This document shows positions 1 through 10,954 of a DNA stretch of 29,475 nt, in pieces. This DNA comes from Plantago elongata. Its lineage: Eukaryota; Streptophyta; Magnoliopsida; Lamiales; Plantaginaceae. The stretch's first letter is position 1. Every line of letters begins with the position of its first letter. A model generated the notes under the pieces. That model saw only the letters and a program-made list of their open reading frames with translations, was not told where the DNA came from and made no database searches. The stretch spans positions 1 to 29,475 of the forward strand of contig JAYMSP010001710.1 of NCBI GenBank assembly GCA_036897095.1, written 5' to 3'. The position numbers and the translations under genes are program-made.

Positions 1-50
1 TCATTCTAATAGTTTCATATATATATATATATATGAAACTATTAGAATGA
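1..50. repeat. 50-bp perfect palindrome
   Basis: The first 50 bases are their own exact reverse complement. The arms begin TCATTCTAATAGTTTCAT and meet in an (AT)n core at about 17-34. The feature starts at base 1, so it may extend beyond the window. It could be a fold-back element or a short hairpin; no gene is attached to it. Confidence 0.9.
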
Positions 51-696
51 AATCGGAGGGGTGAACTTATTGTATCGTATCGTATATTCATCGTGTACAT
101 GTCTCATCTCTAATAAATAATAAATTAAATTTGATAAATTTTATATTAGGGTCGAGATCAATGCACTAATACCTGTTTTAGTTGTGGGCCCCATGTATAT
201 AATGTGAGGCTAGCTGGTATATGTATCTTGGCCCCTACCCCTCTTAAGGAAAATAGGAAGTAATGGTGAAAGTCCAAAAAAGACAAAACCTAGCTATTGC
301 AAACACACGTGTAGAGTGAACCCATCAATTGAATTAAAATTAATAATCGTTGTTGATAGATTATAGGTTTTTATTACAATTAAACAGCTTACATGCTGTA
401 AATTATTGCCATATTTTCTGTAAATAAGAGACAACTTTAATGTAATGTTTCAATATATAGACATAGACACACTTGGCCATTACTTGAAGTTTGAATTACT
501 ACATCAAATGGAGTATGAATTTAGAGCTACCTTGCATTCATTTTTTGCTGACATTTAAATTGAGAATAACGAAAATGATTACCATTTTAACTTAGAAGTT
601 ATGAGCAGGTGTACTAGTGATCTAGCTGATATGAAACTAAAAATGCTAAGAATTGAAATTCGAGATCGATATATTTCAGAATGTTTCCGAGAAATG
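51..696. other. Intergenic, no gene seen
   Basis: AT-rich sequence with stop codons in all frames. I see no coding similarity, RNA gene or clear repeat here. Confidence 0.6.
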
Positions 697-960
697 TAGG
701 GGCGAAGCCAGAATTTTATGATGGGTGGTGCTCAGTTAAAAATAATTATCACTATGCTTAAAGATGAAGAAATTTAATTTTTTAAAAAGATAAAATATTA
801 ATAAATTTATCAATAAATAAATTTATTACATCAAAAGTATTATATTTATACTATTTTTATTTAATTTAGGTAGTGCTATATTCATATTTTCACCAAATAT
901 AGAATTTTTATTTTTTCGGGAAGGGTGGTGCCATCCATCATACACAAAGCTTCGCCCCTA
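697..960. mobile_element. hAT-like MITE, 264 bp
   Basis: Perfect 12-bp terminal inverted repeats are visible: TAGGGGCGAAGC at 697-708 and GCTTCGCCCCTA at 949-960. The flanking octamers GAGAAATG (689-696) and GAGAGTTG (961-968) match at 6 of 8 positions, which fits a decayed 8-bp hAT target duplication. TIRs of the type TAGGGGCGRAGCCAGA are common on non-autonomous hAT elements in plants. The interior is AT-rich and non-coding, with a second inverted and direct motif (GGGTGGTG) near both ends. The element is non-autonomous; its class is inferred from TIR form and TSD length. Confidence 0.75.
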
Positions 961-1624
961 GAGAGTTGCATTCTAAAAAAATTAAATTGAAATCACGTAG
1001 TATTTATAAATCGATAATTAAAATTGACTCTTATTTCTTGGTTCATCAATTGTATATCAGCTCACGTTATATGTCAAACGGATTACAACTTTTGATATTT
1101 TTCATATCGGTTTATTAAAATTTTGAATGATGGTATGCTAGTATGGTGGTATGTGCATGAACGTGTCCATAAATTCGACGGTTAGGGTGGATATATCGAT
1201 CGATAATTTAAGTTATGTAGTATACGAAACGGCAGTATAGACAGACAAATCGACTGGTAATTAATGAGTTAGGCGACTTACTGTTGTGCCTTAATTAACC
1301 CAAGCACTTTCTTTTTCTCCACACTAATCATCTTTTTCTATTCTATTTCTTAGCTTAATTTGTTTCCACTAGACATGTTTAATTTCTATTGTTCCACCCA
1401 TACTATTATCAAGACTCAAGAGCCAAGAGAGCTAGTATAAGATTTCTATAGCTATTTATGTTAAAGAATGAGTCTATGTTTTTCTAGGGTTGGGTGATTT
1501 TCAAATAAAATATAACTTTAGTCCAGTTCAATTCAGCTTAGTTATAATTTATATCTTACTTCAGTTTAATTTAGTTCAGTAAATTTCAGTTGAAATAAAT
1601 ACAACCTAATTCTTCTACTACGTA
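961..1624. other. Intergenic, no gene; possible MITE remnant at about 1490-1609
   Basis: No coding potential. The stretch at about 1490-1609 is rich in TTCAGTT/AACTGAA words and ends in CAACCTAAT. It resembles the fold-back MITE at 14653-14750 and may be a decayed relative. Confidence 0.4.
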
Positions 1625-2318
1625 CAGTAAAACCTCTATAAATTAATACTCGATAAATTAATAACCTCGATAGAATTAATAATTTGTCCAGCTTCAACTT
1701 GGGACCAATACAACATTGGACCTCAATTGATAAAATATAAGAAATAACTTTTTTGAAATACCAACGTATATATATTGGTCCCAACGAAACTATAAATCAA
1801 TAATTAGTAATATATATACTTATATATACGTGTGTGTGGACAATACACTTCAAAATTCTAAGATTGTCTAGTAAAAAAATAAATTTATAGTCGCTTGTTT
1901 TTTTTGTTGAACTTCAAATGTATATTGAGTTCATTTTTTTTAATCTCCTCATTGCACCTGAGATTTGGGGCATTGCATTCTCATATTGCAACAAAAAGTT
2001 ATGAAGATTTGTTGCCACTTGCCATGCTTCTTTTCGATTGACCGGTTCTAAAGCTATTGAATCATCTCCAACTTCGCCATCGATCCGATTTTTGAGGGTG
2101 TCCACCACACTCTTCAATACTTTGAACCTTATAACAGTCATTACTTTCACTAAAATAATCTATTAAATAATTCATATCCATTTTAAACTTGAAAATTTAA
2201 ATGTCATACCAAAAACTTTTTTAAATTAATAAATTATTAATTTATTAATATAATAATATCTCACTAATCTAAAAAAATATTTCGATCTCGACATTATTAA
2301 TTTATAGAAATTTTACTG
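1625..2318 (-). mobile_element. Pogo/Tigger-like Tc1-mariner element, internally deleted
   Basis: The left end starts CAGTAAAACCTCTATAAATT at 1625. The right end finishes with the near reverse complement ...TTTATAGAAATTTTACTG at 2318, with about 22 of 24 bases matching. TA dinucleotides at 1623-1624 and 2319-2320 form the expected TA target duplication. These ends match the plant pogo-like (Lemi-type) consensus as I know it. The 694-bp body is far too short for a full element and retains only the tail of a transposase on the minus strand (2150-1914). It is therefore a non-autonomous deletion derivative. Confidence 0.8.
1914..2150 (-). pseudogene. Remnant of pogo-like transposase C-terminus
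   Basis: A 78-codon open stretch inside the pogo-like element. The segment around EAWQVATNLHNFLLQYENA resembles the C-terminal tail of plant Tigger/CENP-B-type DDE transposases, where an EA...L..FLLQ motif precedes the stop. The helix-turn-helix DNA-binding domains and the DDE catalytic core are absent, because the sequence upstream in this orientation is already the element's terminal AT-rich DNA. Treat it as a non-functional fragment. The family assignment rests on a short motif plus the surrounding TIRs. Confidence 0.55.
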
Positions 2319-2320
2319 TA

Positions 2321-2719
2321 CATAATTTATGAGTAATAAAAGTATTAAACTTTATACATAACTTTCAATGAAGGAATGATTATTGTTACTCATGAAGTAT
2401 TAATGGATCAACACATGAGTATAATATTATCTCATTTGGCACATAATGCTCGACAGTTTTTGTTTCAGGTTACTAAAATGTACCATATTAAGACATGATT
2501 TATTACACATGTAAACCTTCTTAGTTTACGTAAAGTTCGTGGTATAAAATTCACCGTGGAAATGCTCATCTCGTCAAATCTTAATATGAAAGTTGTAAGT
2601 CCTAAAAGGCCATGACCAACTATCCAAACGTTTCGTAGATTTACATGGCTCGCCCTGCTGTAACAACTTCACCCCTAATTAACCAGAAATTTAATAGTAT
2701 GACGTGTGAAACTGGAATG
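2321..2719. other. Intergenic, no gene seen
   Basis: AT-rich spacer between the pogo-like element and the tandem repeat. No supported features. Confidence 0.55.
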
Positions 2720-3843
2720 TTTATCGATCACCTAACATTTACTGATATTATCAACTTTAAATCGATAAATTTATTTTCAGATGATTTTAAAAGCCTTGGT
2801 AGTAAAGTTATTTCTAAGGTATAAAATATGTATAAATAAATGCCACACCAATACATCATCAACCGGAATTTGCTATTCCACAACTCGATCTAGTTATCCG
2901 TCCGTCTAGATCACATTACACACATTTTCACTTTAACGGACTACGCACTCATGTTATGATGTTTACAAACGTATTTTACTTTAATTCGGTGTACGCTACA
3001 ATTTCACTCAATCCTCAACGTTCACTTAACATTCAATCTCCGTGTACACCCATCCTCAATGATTCTCGTCACATTTAATATCTCCGTGCACAAAACTGAA
3101 ACATGATTCTGCGTACGTATACATCCTCAACGATTTTACGTAACATTTAATCTTTGTGTACAAAACTAAAATGCAATTCTATGTAGGAAATAAAATGTGA
3201 CATTTGATCGGGATCATTGATTATATTTGTGCTAGGCAACCATGTATAGTGGTTCTACTACCAATATATCCTTTATCGATCATCCAACATTTATTGATAT
3301 TGTCGGCTTTAAATCGACAAAAATTTATTTTCAGATCATTTTAAAAGCCTTCGTAGTAAAGTTATTTCTAAGATATAAAATATGTATAAATAAATGCCAC
3401 ACCAATACACCATCAACCGAAATTTGCCATTCAACAACACGATCTAGTTATCCCTCCATCTAGATCACATGATACATATTTTATTATATAATGTAATATT
3501 CTCACTTTTAACGGACTACACACTCACGTTCTCATGTTCACAAACGTATTTTCCCTTTAATTCTGTGTACGCTACAATTTCACTCATCCTCAACAACTTC
3601 ACTTAATATTCAATCTCCGTGTACATCCATCCTTAATGATTCTCAAACATTCAATATCTTTGTGCACAAAACGGAAACATAATCCTGCGTGCGAATACAT
3701 CTTGAATGATTTTATGTAACATTTAGTTTCTGTGTACAAAATTATAAAACGTAATTCTGCATATAAAATAAAAATGTGACATTTGATCGGGATCCATAAT
3801 ATTTGTACTAGGCATGGATAGTGGCTCTACTACCAATATATCC
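2720..3843. repeat. Two-copy tandem repeat, unit about 552-579 bp
   Basis: Copy A is about 2720-3271 and copy B about 3272-3843. Landmarks recur in order: TTTATCGATC at 2720 and 3272; TAAATAAATGCCACACCAAT in the first third of each copy; GTGACATTTGATCGGGAT at 3197 and 3776. The junction motif GGYTCTACTACCAATATATC occurs at both copy ends (from 3250 and 3822). Copies differ by scattered substitutions and small indels. The block ends about 490 bp upstream of the HD-ZIP IV start codon, so it lies in that gene's upstream region. Short open frames inside it are not credible genes. Confidence 0.85.
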
Positions 3844-4148
3844 TTTACTACTACTATACTACTACATGTTCTTAATTACACCCCACCTTCCTCACCAGCC
3901 TACACCACCTTCCAAGATTTCCTCTTCATTTCCATTTACCTCTGCAACTCACCTGCAGCAAAATTTCAACACACCCGTTACATACACACACCCACCTATC
4001 TCTCTTCATGCCTTGACTAATGCTAAACCCACCCAATAATCCCACTTCTTTCCATTTCAAAACCTCATCTTTTTGTCTTTTCAAACCATAAATCATTAAA
4101 TTTCATACCCATCGGTTTTGTTTTCTTCTCTTCCTTTCCATCTTGACA

Positions 4149-4288
4149 GTAAGCGCAATTTATTACTCGACAGTTGTTATGGAAATCGCTTCTAATCAGC
4201 CACACCACTTTCTTCAACTCACTATTATTGTTACTACTACTATTTATATTTATTGTTCTCTTCTCACTGGTATTCTTGTTGTTTTCAG
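4149..4288 (+). other. Probable 5'-UTR intron of the HD-ZIP IV gene
   Basis: A good donor (CA|GTAAGCG at 4149) follows a long pyrimidine tract, and a strong acceptor (TTGTTGTTTTCAG) ends at 4288, 45 bases before the ATG. A leader intron is plausible for this family; only transcript data would prove it. Confidence 0.5.
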
Positions 4289-4333
4289 TGACATAAAATC
4301 AGCATTTTACTAAGCAAGACTCACTCACCGGAG

Positions 4334-7300
4334 ATGGAGTTTATCGGCGGAGGAGCTGGTAGCTCAAGCGCCGGAGACCCTTTTGAGGGCTCGGACAGGA
4401 ACAAGAAGAAGAAGAGGTATCATCGACATACGGCGCACCAAATTCAGCGTCTTGAAATGTAAGCGTTTTGCCCCTTTTGTGTGTAAAGATTCAATTTTTA
4501 TACTCCATGCACATGTTTAGATGACAAGATTCGAACTTTCTTGCACCCAATGGATTTATAGAGTGTTCTTTTGGTTGTTTCTGTTTTTTTAATAGGAAAA
4601 ATTGCTTCTTTTTGATGATGTTGAGGCTTTGTTTGTCTTTGTGTGTGTTTAGGACATTTAAAGAGTGTCCTCATCCGGATGAAAAGATGAGAACTCTGCT
4701 GAGTAGAGAGTTGGGATTGCATCCTCGCCAAATCAAATTCTGGTTTCAAAATAGGAGGACTCAAATGAAGGTACCTTTTCTTGAAAACTGGAGCTTTTTT
4801 TTTTTTTTTTTTAAAAGATGATATATGTATGTGTTTGTTTGTAGTACTATGCCATTCTTGATTGGAGTGTAGTTGTGATTTGCATTGCTATGAATGGTTT
4901 AGGCACAACATGAAAGAGCAGATAATTGTGCTTTGAGAGCAGAAAATGATAAGATTAGATGTGAAAACATTGCAATTAGAGAGGCTCTCAAGAATGTGAT
5001 CTGCCCCTCTTGTGGAGGTCCTCCCGTTACCGAGGATTCTTACTTCGATGAGCATAAACTCCGAATTGAGAATTCACATTTGAGAGAAGAGGTGATTTCA
5101 GTTACACACTCCAAGCTTGATTGATTTTGTTACGTTTTGAATTGATGGATTCCTCACTGTTGTCCTTATGTTTGTTTTTGTAATTTCATCAGTTGGACAG
5201 AGTTTCCAGCATTGCAGCCAAGTACATAGGAAGGCCTATTTCGCAACTTGCACCGGTGCAACCTTTCAACATATCCTCGTTGGACTTATCCATGGCGAGT
5301 ACTTTCGGGGGCCATGGACTTCATGGTCCCTCACTTGATCTTGATCTTATTCCTGGAAGTTCATCTAGCATGGTTCCTCCTTTTGCTTTGCCTGAAATAA
5401 TCATTTCGGATATAGATAGACCTATCATGGCTGAAATGGCGGCCAATGCCATGGACGAATTAATTAGGCTCTTGCAAACCAATGAGCCATTGTGGATGAG
5501 GTCTAAAGCTGATGGAATGGAACTTCTCAATCTAGAGACATACGAGAGTGTTTTCCCAGGACGTCACGCGAGAAATCGCAATGTTAGGATTGAAGCTTCT
5601 CGAGATTCAGGTGTCACGGTCATGAATAGTTTGGCATTAGTCGACATGTTTATGGATGCTGTTAGTATTCACAACTCCCTATTGAGATTTTCGCATTTTT
5701 TATAATAATGGTTGACTGATTTGTCGTTTACATATTTTTCCAGAATAAGTGGGTGGAATTGTTTCCAACAATTGTCTCGAGGGCAAGGACTATCGAGATT
5801 GTATCATCATCTGGAATGTTAGGAAGCCAAAGTGGAACTTTGCAATTGGTAATGAGAATGGATTGTAGTTAATTATGAGTGGATTATGTATGTCTCAATG
5901 GGTGTATTTATGCGATTCATTGTCTTTTGTAGATGCACGAAGAACTGCAGGTGCTTTCACCGTTGGTGCCAACTAGACAATTCTGTTTCCTACGTTTCTG
6001 CCGCCAAGTTGAACAGGGCTCCTGGGCTATTGTCGATGTTTCTTACGATACTTCGCACCAAGGTAGCCAACTATCTGCTTCATCCGAAGCACATAGACTT
6101 CCTTCTGGATGCTTGATACAAGATATGCCTAATGGTCACTCAAAGGTTATTATATACATTAAGCAATTCATTGCTGAATTTGTTTATGCATTTGTTATTA
6201 TATCTTACTTGAATTTGTTATTGAACTTGTACCTGTACCAGGTCACTTGGGTGGAACATTGGGAAGTAGAAGATAGAGCCCCGGTTGACAGGCTTTACAG
6301 AAATCTTGTTCACAGTGGATCAGCTTTTGGAGCTGAAAGATGGATTTCTACCCTCCAACGGATGAGTGAAAGACTTACTAGTTTTGCCGGTGCTGAGAAT
6401 TTAAACCCTGAACTTGGAGGGGGTAATGCTTCAATGACTTTAATCTGTTCCTCTGTTTCTTGAGGATGACTTTCTCCTTTGCCATCTGATTTTGACAAAA
6501 TTTGTGTCCTTGACAGTGTTTCCAATTCCAGAAGGCAAAAGAAGCATGATGAAACTTTCTCAGAGACTGGTGAATCATTTCTGCACAAGCATTACTCCAT
6601 CTGGTGGACAACAGTGGACCACAGTTTCCGGACTTGATGAATTTGAAGTCCGTGCAACGCTTCGCAGGACCACTGATCCTGGCCAGCCTAAAGGTGTAGT
6701 TCTCAGTGCAGCTACTACAATCTGGTTACCGGTTACTCCAGAAAATGTCTTCAGTTTCTTAAGGGATGAAAGGACTCGACCTCAGGTGAATACGCCATCA
6801 AACTGTGCCTTTTTTTTTCTGTCTAAATAAGTTTCTGGTGATTAGTATTTCAAGCATCGGATAGTCATTTGTAATTCTTGCTAGCTGGTTTGTTGATTTC
6901 TTCATGTTGAAATTGTAGTGGGATGTTCTCTCACACCAGAATCCAGTTGAGAGGATTACTCATATTGCAAATGGCTCACATCCAGGGAATTCCATATCCA
7001 TCCTCCAGGTAAAATAATCTAGATGCCCGTATTTGCTCTGCTGCGTCTTTCAAGATTCTAGAATATGAACTTCAGTGAATGCTTTTGTTAAACAGAGAAC
7101 ATAGTAGTATGCATATTTTGACATTCCTAACAACTCTGTATCCTCAAATCAGGCCTCGAATCCAGGTCAAAACAACATGTTGATCCTCCAAGAAAGCTGC
7201 ATTGACTCATCTGGCGCACTAGTCGTATACTGCCCTGTTGGTCTACCGGAGATCAACATAGCAGTGAGTGGTGAAGACACTTCTTACATCCCCCTCCTTC

Positions 7301-7593
7301 CATCTGGATTTGCAATTTCTCCCGATGGACATTCCGACCACTCCATAGGCACCAGTAGCGGGGCCTCAACCAGTTCAAACCTCAACAGGTCCTCCGGTTC
7401 ACTAATAACCGTTGTTTTTCAGATACTAGTAAGCAACTCTCCAACAGCAAGAATGGCCCCTGAATCAGTAAATACAGTCAACGAACTCATCGGTAGCACC
7501 GTGCGCCAAATTAAAGCCGCACTGCTCTCATCTCGTCCCGATGCTACGATATCACTAAACACTGGGATGGACGAGAAGAACCTAATATTTTGA
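4334..7593 (+). CDS. HDG11: HD-ZIP IV homeodomain-START transcription factor, HDG11/HDG12-like
   Basis: Coding exons: 4334-4458, 4653-4770, 4903-5091, 5193-5660, 5744-5848, 5933-6145, 6242-6422, 6517-6785, 6919-7008, 7153-7593. They join in frame to 732 aa, close to the roughly 720 aa of HDG11. A Gly/Ser-rich start leads into a basic [10 protein letters not shown] run. The homeodomain (about residues 25-83) carries the recognition helix WFQNRR at 72-77. The class IV zipper-loop-zipper follows, with the CPSCGG loop, and then a START domain from about residue 221 (ending LQRMSER) and the conserved C-terminal half. The loop-to-START linker ([20 protein letters not shown]) points to the HDG11/HDG12 branch rather than ATML1/PDF2. 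The family acts in the nucleus, binding L1-box-like sites, in epidermal and trichome development; HDG11 is also linked to drought tolerance. All splice sites are GT-AG. No lesion is seen. Confidence 0.93.
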
Positions 7594-9700
7594 AGGCCTT
7601 CTGTTGCAAATATCATGGAGTAGTGGCAAACTGGCAATGATAAGATATGATCTTGGTTAGTTGGAGAATATGAATGCGTCCTTATACCTGTCATCAATAT
7701 CTGAAGCTGACTTATTGCTGCATGCATATGCTCCTGCTACTGCTACTGCTGTTTTTGCTGCCAAGCCTCATTACATTTCACAACAACTCTCCCTTTTCAT
7801 TAATTTTCGTGTTTTCGATTTTATTTCCGAGTCTTTTTCCCAGGTCGTGTTTGGGTCAAAATGGGAGTCAAGAACGCACCATGCTCGTCGTTTTCAAGCT
7901 GTGTCGATGTCAATTTTACTTGAATATGTCTATTATAGTTAGGCTTAGTAGACACAGCAAGAACTCTTGGTGTATGGTTCGGGTATTGACTTCTGTTGTT
8001 GAACTTAATGGACATTTTGAGTATTTGGAAGCTCCATGTGCCTTTTCTTGCATATCTATCTCATCAGTTGAAGTATTATGTGTACTATCTATTTCACTAT
8101 TTGTGGTCCAGTTTGGGAATAAAGAGGCTAGCTATACTCTTTAAAGTCCTGGGCAGTGGGGCATTGCAATTGACAGACTGGGTATGATGCTTGCACATAA
8201 CATCTCAGCGTTTTAAGTCTCGATTTCGGGATTTGTTTTCGAACTACGTTGAACATGTTATGTTTAGGGGACTGTTGAGTGCCCCTTATGAAAGGTCAAT
8301 ACGGGGTCCGTTTAGGAGCATTGTAATAATTAGAAAATAGTGAAATGAATGTTAATCGGGAAACAAACTTTAACAAAGCATCGGAATAAAACGATTTCGT
8401 AGGTTTGGCACCACCACACTAGGGAAGGGAGTAGCGTTTAATGAACGAAAGTGACGCACAATTTTGGATGACTTGTACATAACTGCAACAAACTTTGGAA
8501 AATAGGTTAACTACGTAATTATCTGACTTCAAAGTTCAAACACTTTCCATCTCGATAAATTTAAGTTTTTAGATAAAATATAATTCTATAAATATATTCG
8601 AACGAAAAAGGAGATGTTGATTTTAAGTAGTAAAACCGTAAAATATACAATGTGATGTGAGCATAGAATTGGCTTAAAATGATAAATTTTCTTGATTTGT
8701 AGAAATCAATCAATTTCTACGTGACATTATTAACAAAAGCAACCCAAAAGAGTTTGCCAAAATTGGTCGCAAAACATTGGTCCCTTAAAACTTCTCACCT
8801 GTTTATGATTTCACGCCACTTTTTCATGATAATGCCATCTTAGATTATATGTTTGTTCTTCAACTATATTATATTCGAAGTATATAATACTTCAATTGAA
8901 ATTTATTATACTGAATTAAATAATAAAATTAAACTCAACTAGCAGAACTAAATTGAGTTGAGTTAAATGAGTAGAATTGGTTGCTAATTAATGTTTAATT
9001 GACAATTAAACCAGCACAAACTATCCAACTGATTTAAATTCACAAACTTTGATGATGAAGTCTTATGAAAGAATAATTAGCTAGGGAAAGATGAATGAAT
9101 GCTTGCGTAGCGTAATAATCTGGAACCATGAATAATTAATTTTATCTGGGAAATCCACATTTTTGCATTTTGTGTAATTAGTGTGTCAACACACTAGAAA
9201 TTAGTACATAATTTGCATAAGAAAATATTACAATATTAACCAAAATCCGGAAATGTCCGTATCTAACTCTCGACCACGAAAACTTTTATATGGGGCGAAT
9301 TACATTATATATTTTGACGAACTGAGATACATGTATAGTTCATACTAATTAAAATGCAAAAGAATAATACAGGCAAGAGAGTTTTAATTTCATAAACATT
9401 AATTTCTTGCATAATTTGAAATTTTGGTCGTGTCGCGGAGCGACTTCTCCACTAAAGTTTCAATTTGGAGGAGACCCAATTTGGAAGGGGCCCAATAGTT
9501 TAGGCTTTGACAAAGGCCCAATGTATGTTGTGAACTCAATAGCCCAGTACATTTCTAAAACCAAAAAGTCCATCACGATAGTTTATATACGAGAACGATA
9601 AGAAGATGAGTAGGCGTTCTTGTCAAAGCTGAGAATTAGAACTTAGAATTTAAGGTGGGGAGGGGCTCTTTGTATACCAGAGAATGTTAGATTGATCAAA
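7594..9700. other. HD-ZIP IV 3' flank and intergenic spacer
   Basis: The 3' UTR probably runs several hundred bases past 7593. Short open frames here (for example at 7661-8187 and 9407-9601) have no family features. No RNA gene or clear transposon is visible. Confidence 0.5.
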
Positions 9701-9724
9701 GTTGCTTACACTACTCGAATTGAT

Positions 9725-10560
9725 AAATACATGTCAATTTAACGATTTAAACATGAAAATTTTAAACTCCTTTTCAATCAAAGTTATAACTTATAACAAT
9801 GATCTGCTATCTTTACACATTCAAATAGAAATACCAATATGCAATTCTAACATTTGTTAGAAAGCTTATAATTACTCGTACTCGTACTTTATTGAACAAT
9901 TTATCATGAATGTGCATGTTAATTGAAGGATTACATGAACTTATAACATGTAAAAACGTGTTACTTTAATTAATAAAGACATGACAATTTAACGTTTATA
10001 TATGAATTTTTGACTTTTTTTTGGGTAAAGTTATATTGAGAGTTTTTGCTTGGTTTTTGTCACATTAACAACATAAATAATAAGCAATTCTAAAATTTAT
10101 AAAATGGCGTATAGATTAGGACATTAAAGTTTCTTGCAAGTAAAATGAATATATAAATTAGCATACGCCAATTAAAAAGTTCTTGCAATAACGCGTTACT
10201 TTACTTGAAAAAATATGTATATTTAACGATTATATATGAAAATTTGACCTTATTTATGACAAGACGAAAATGTACATACTTACTTTTTTACACTGACAAA
10301 GCAAATAAAACGCACTTCTAAAATTATGAAAGGGTGTATTACATTAAAGTTACGTGTAATAGTGAAATCGATAAATTAACATACATCGGTCCAAATATTA
10401 TTGCAATAATATTTATTTAAATCATAAAGATTTGTCAATTTAAGTTTTTAATGATTATATATGAAATCTTAACTTTTATTTAGAACAAAGTTATCATAAG
10501 ACGAGGTATGTACTTGCTTTATTTTTAACAAAAGGAAAAATATGTCATTTCAAAGAGCTT
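9725..10560. repeat. Degenerate tandem repeat, about 4 units of 215-250 bp
   Basis: A motif of the form ACATGWCAATTTAACGWTTATATATGAAAWTTT recurs near 9732, 9979, 10214 and 10430. Each occurrence is followed in the same order by CAAAGTTAT, a poly-T/ACA stretch, an AATTCTAAAATTTAT-like word, CATTAAAGTT, ATAAATTARCATACRYC and TTGCAATAA. Units are heavily diverged, so this is an old array. It ends about 400 bp upstream of the NAC start codon. Confidence 0.65.
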
Positions 10561-10845
10561 GTGTATCATATGTTGATCACGATCCACGACGATACGTGTA
10601 AAATTTCGACGTCCTACAGATAGTATATATGAGATATGACCATGGCAGGACATGACAAATCTTGCTTTAAACCTTCAAGTCACGAGCATAAAACAATAAT
10701 GTAGGCAAAAAATGGAAGGCAAGCTGTTTTAGTTTATGTGATAAGGTGATGACAGATCTATAGAACTTGCAAGAAACGTTTCTGAGAATCTTGAAAAGAG
10801 AAAAAAAGTGAAAACTGACTCAAAGACAAGGGACTTTGATTTCCT

Positions 10846-10855
10846 TTATATATAC
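10846..10855 (+). promoter_or_regulatory. TATA box of the NAC gene
   Basis: TTTATATATA lies about 105 bases upstream of the ATG. With transcription starting about 30 bases downstream this gives a leader of roughly 75 bases. The spacing and the clean motif make this a good candidate. Confidence 0.6.
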
Positions 10856-10894
10856 ACTATCAACCTCACACACTTCATTACTGATCTTCACTAC

Positions 10895-10914
10895 TCACAC
10901 ACACACACACACAC
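10895..10914 (+). repeat. (CA)n microsatellite in the NAC leader
   Basis: About ten CA dinucleotides lie between the TATA box and the NAC start codon, so probably within the 5' UTR. Likely length-polymorphic. Confidence 0.8.
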
Positions 10915-10954
10915 ATACATAGACCGAGTCTGTTCTTCAGACGAACGAATCATC

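Noticed and set aside
3242-4039. Short open frames beginning MYSGSTTNIS / MDSGSTTNIS
   Set aside because: Both sit at the repeated junction of the tandem array. The shared start reflects the DNA repeat, the downstream parts diverge, and there is no family feature.
4790-4812. Poly-T run as a retrotransposon tail
   Set aside because: It lies in HD-ZIP IV intron 2 with no element attached; an ordinary homopolymer.
9407-9601. 64-codon open frame with plausible composition
   Set aside because: No domain, splice partner or promoter signal; best explained by chance.
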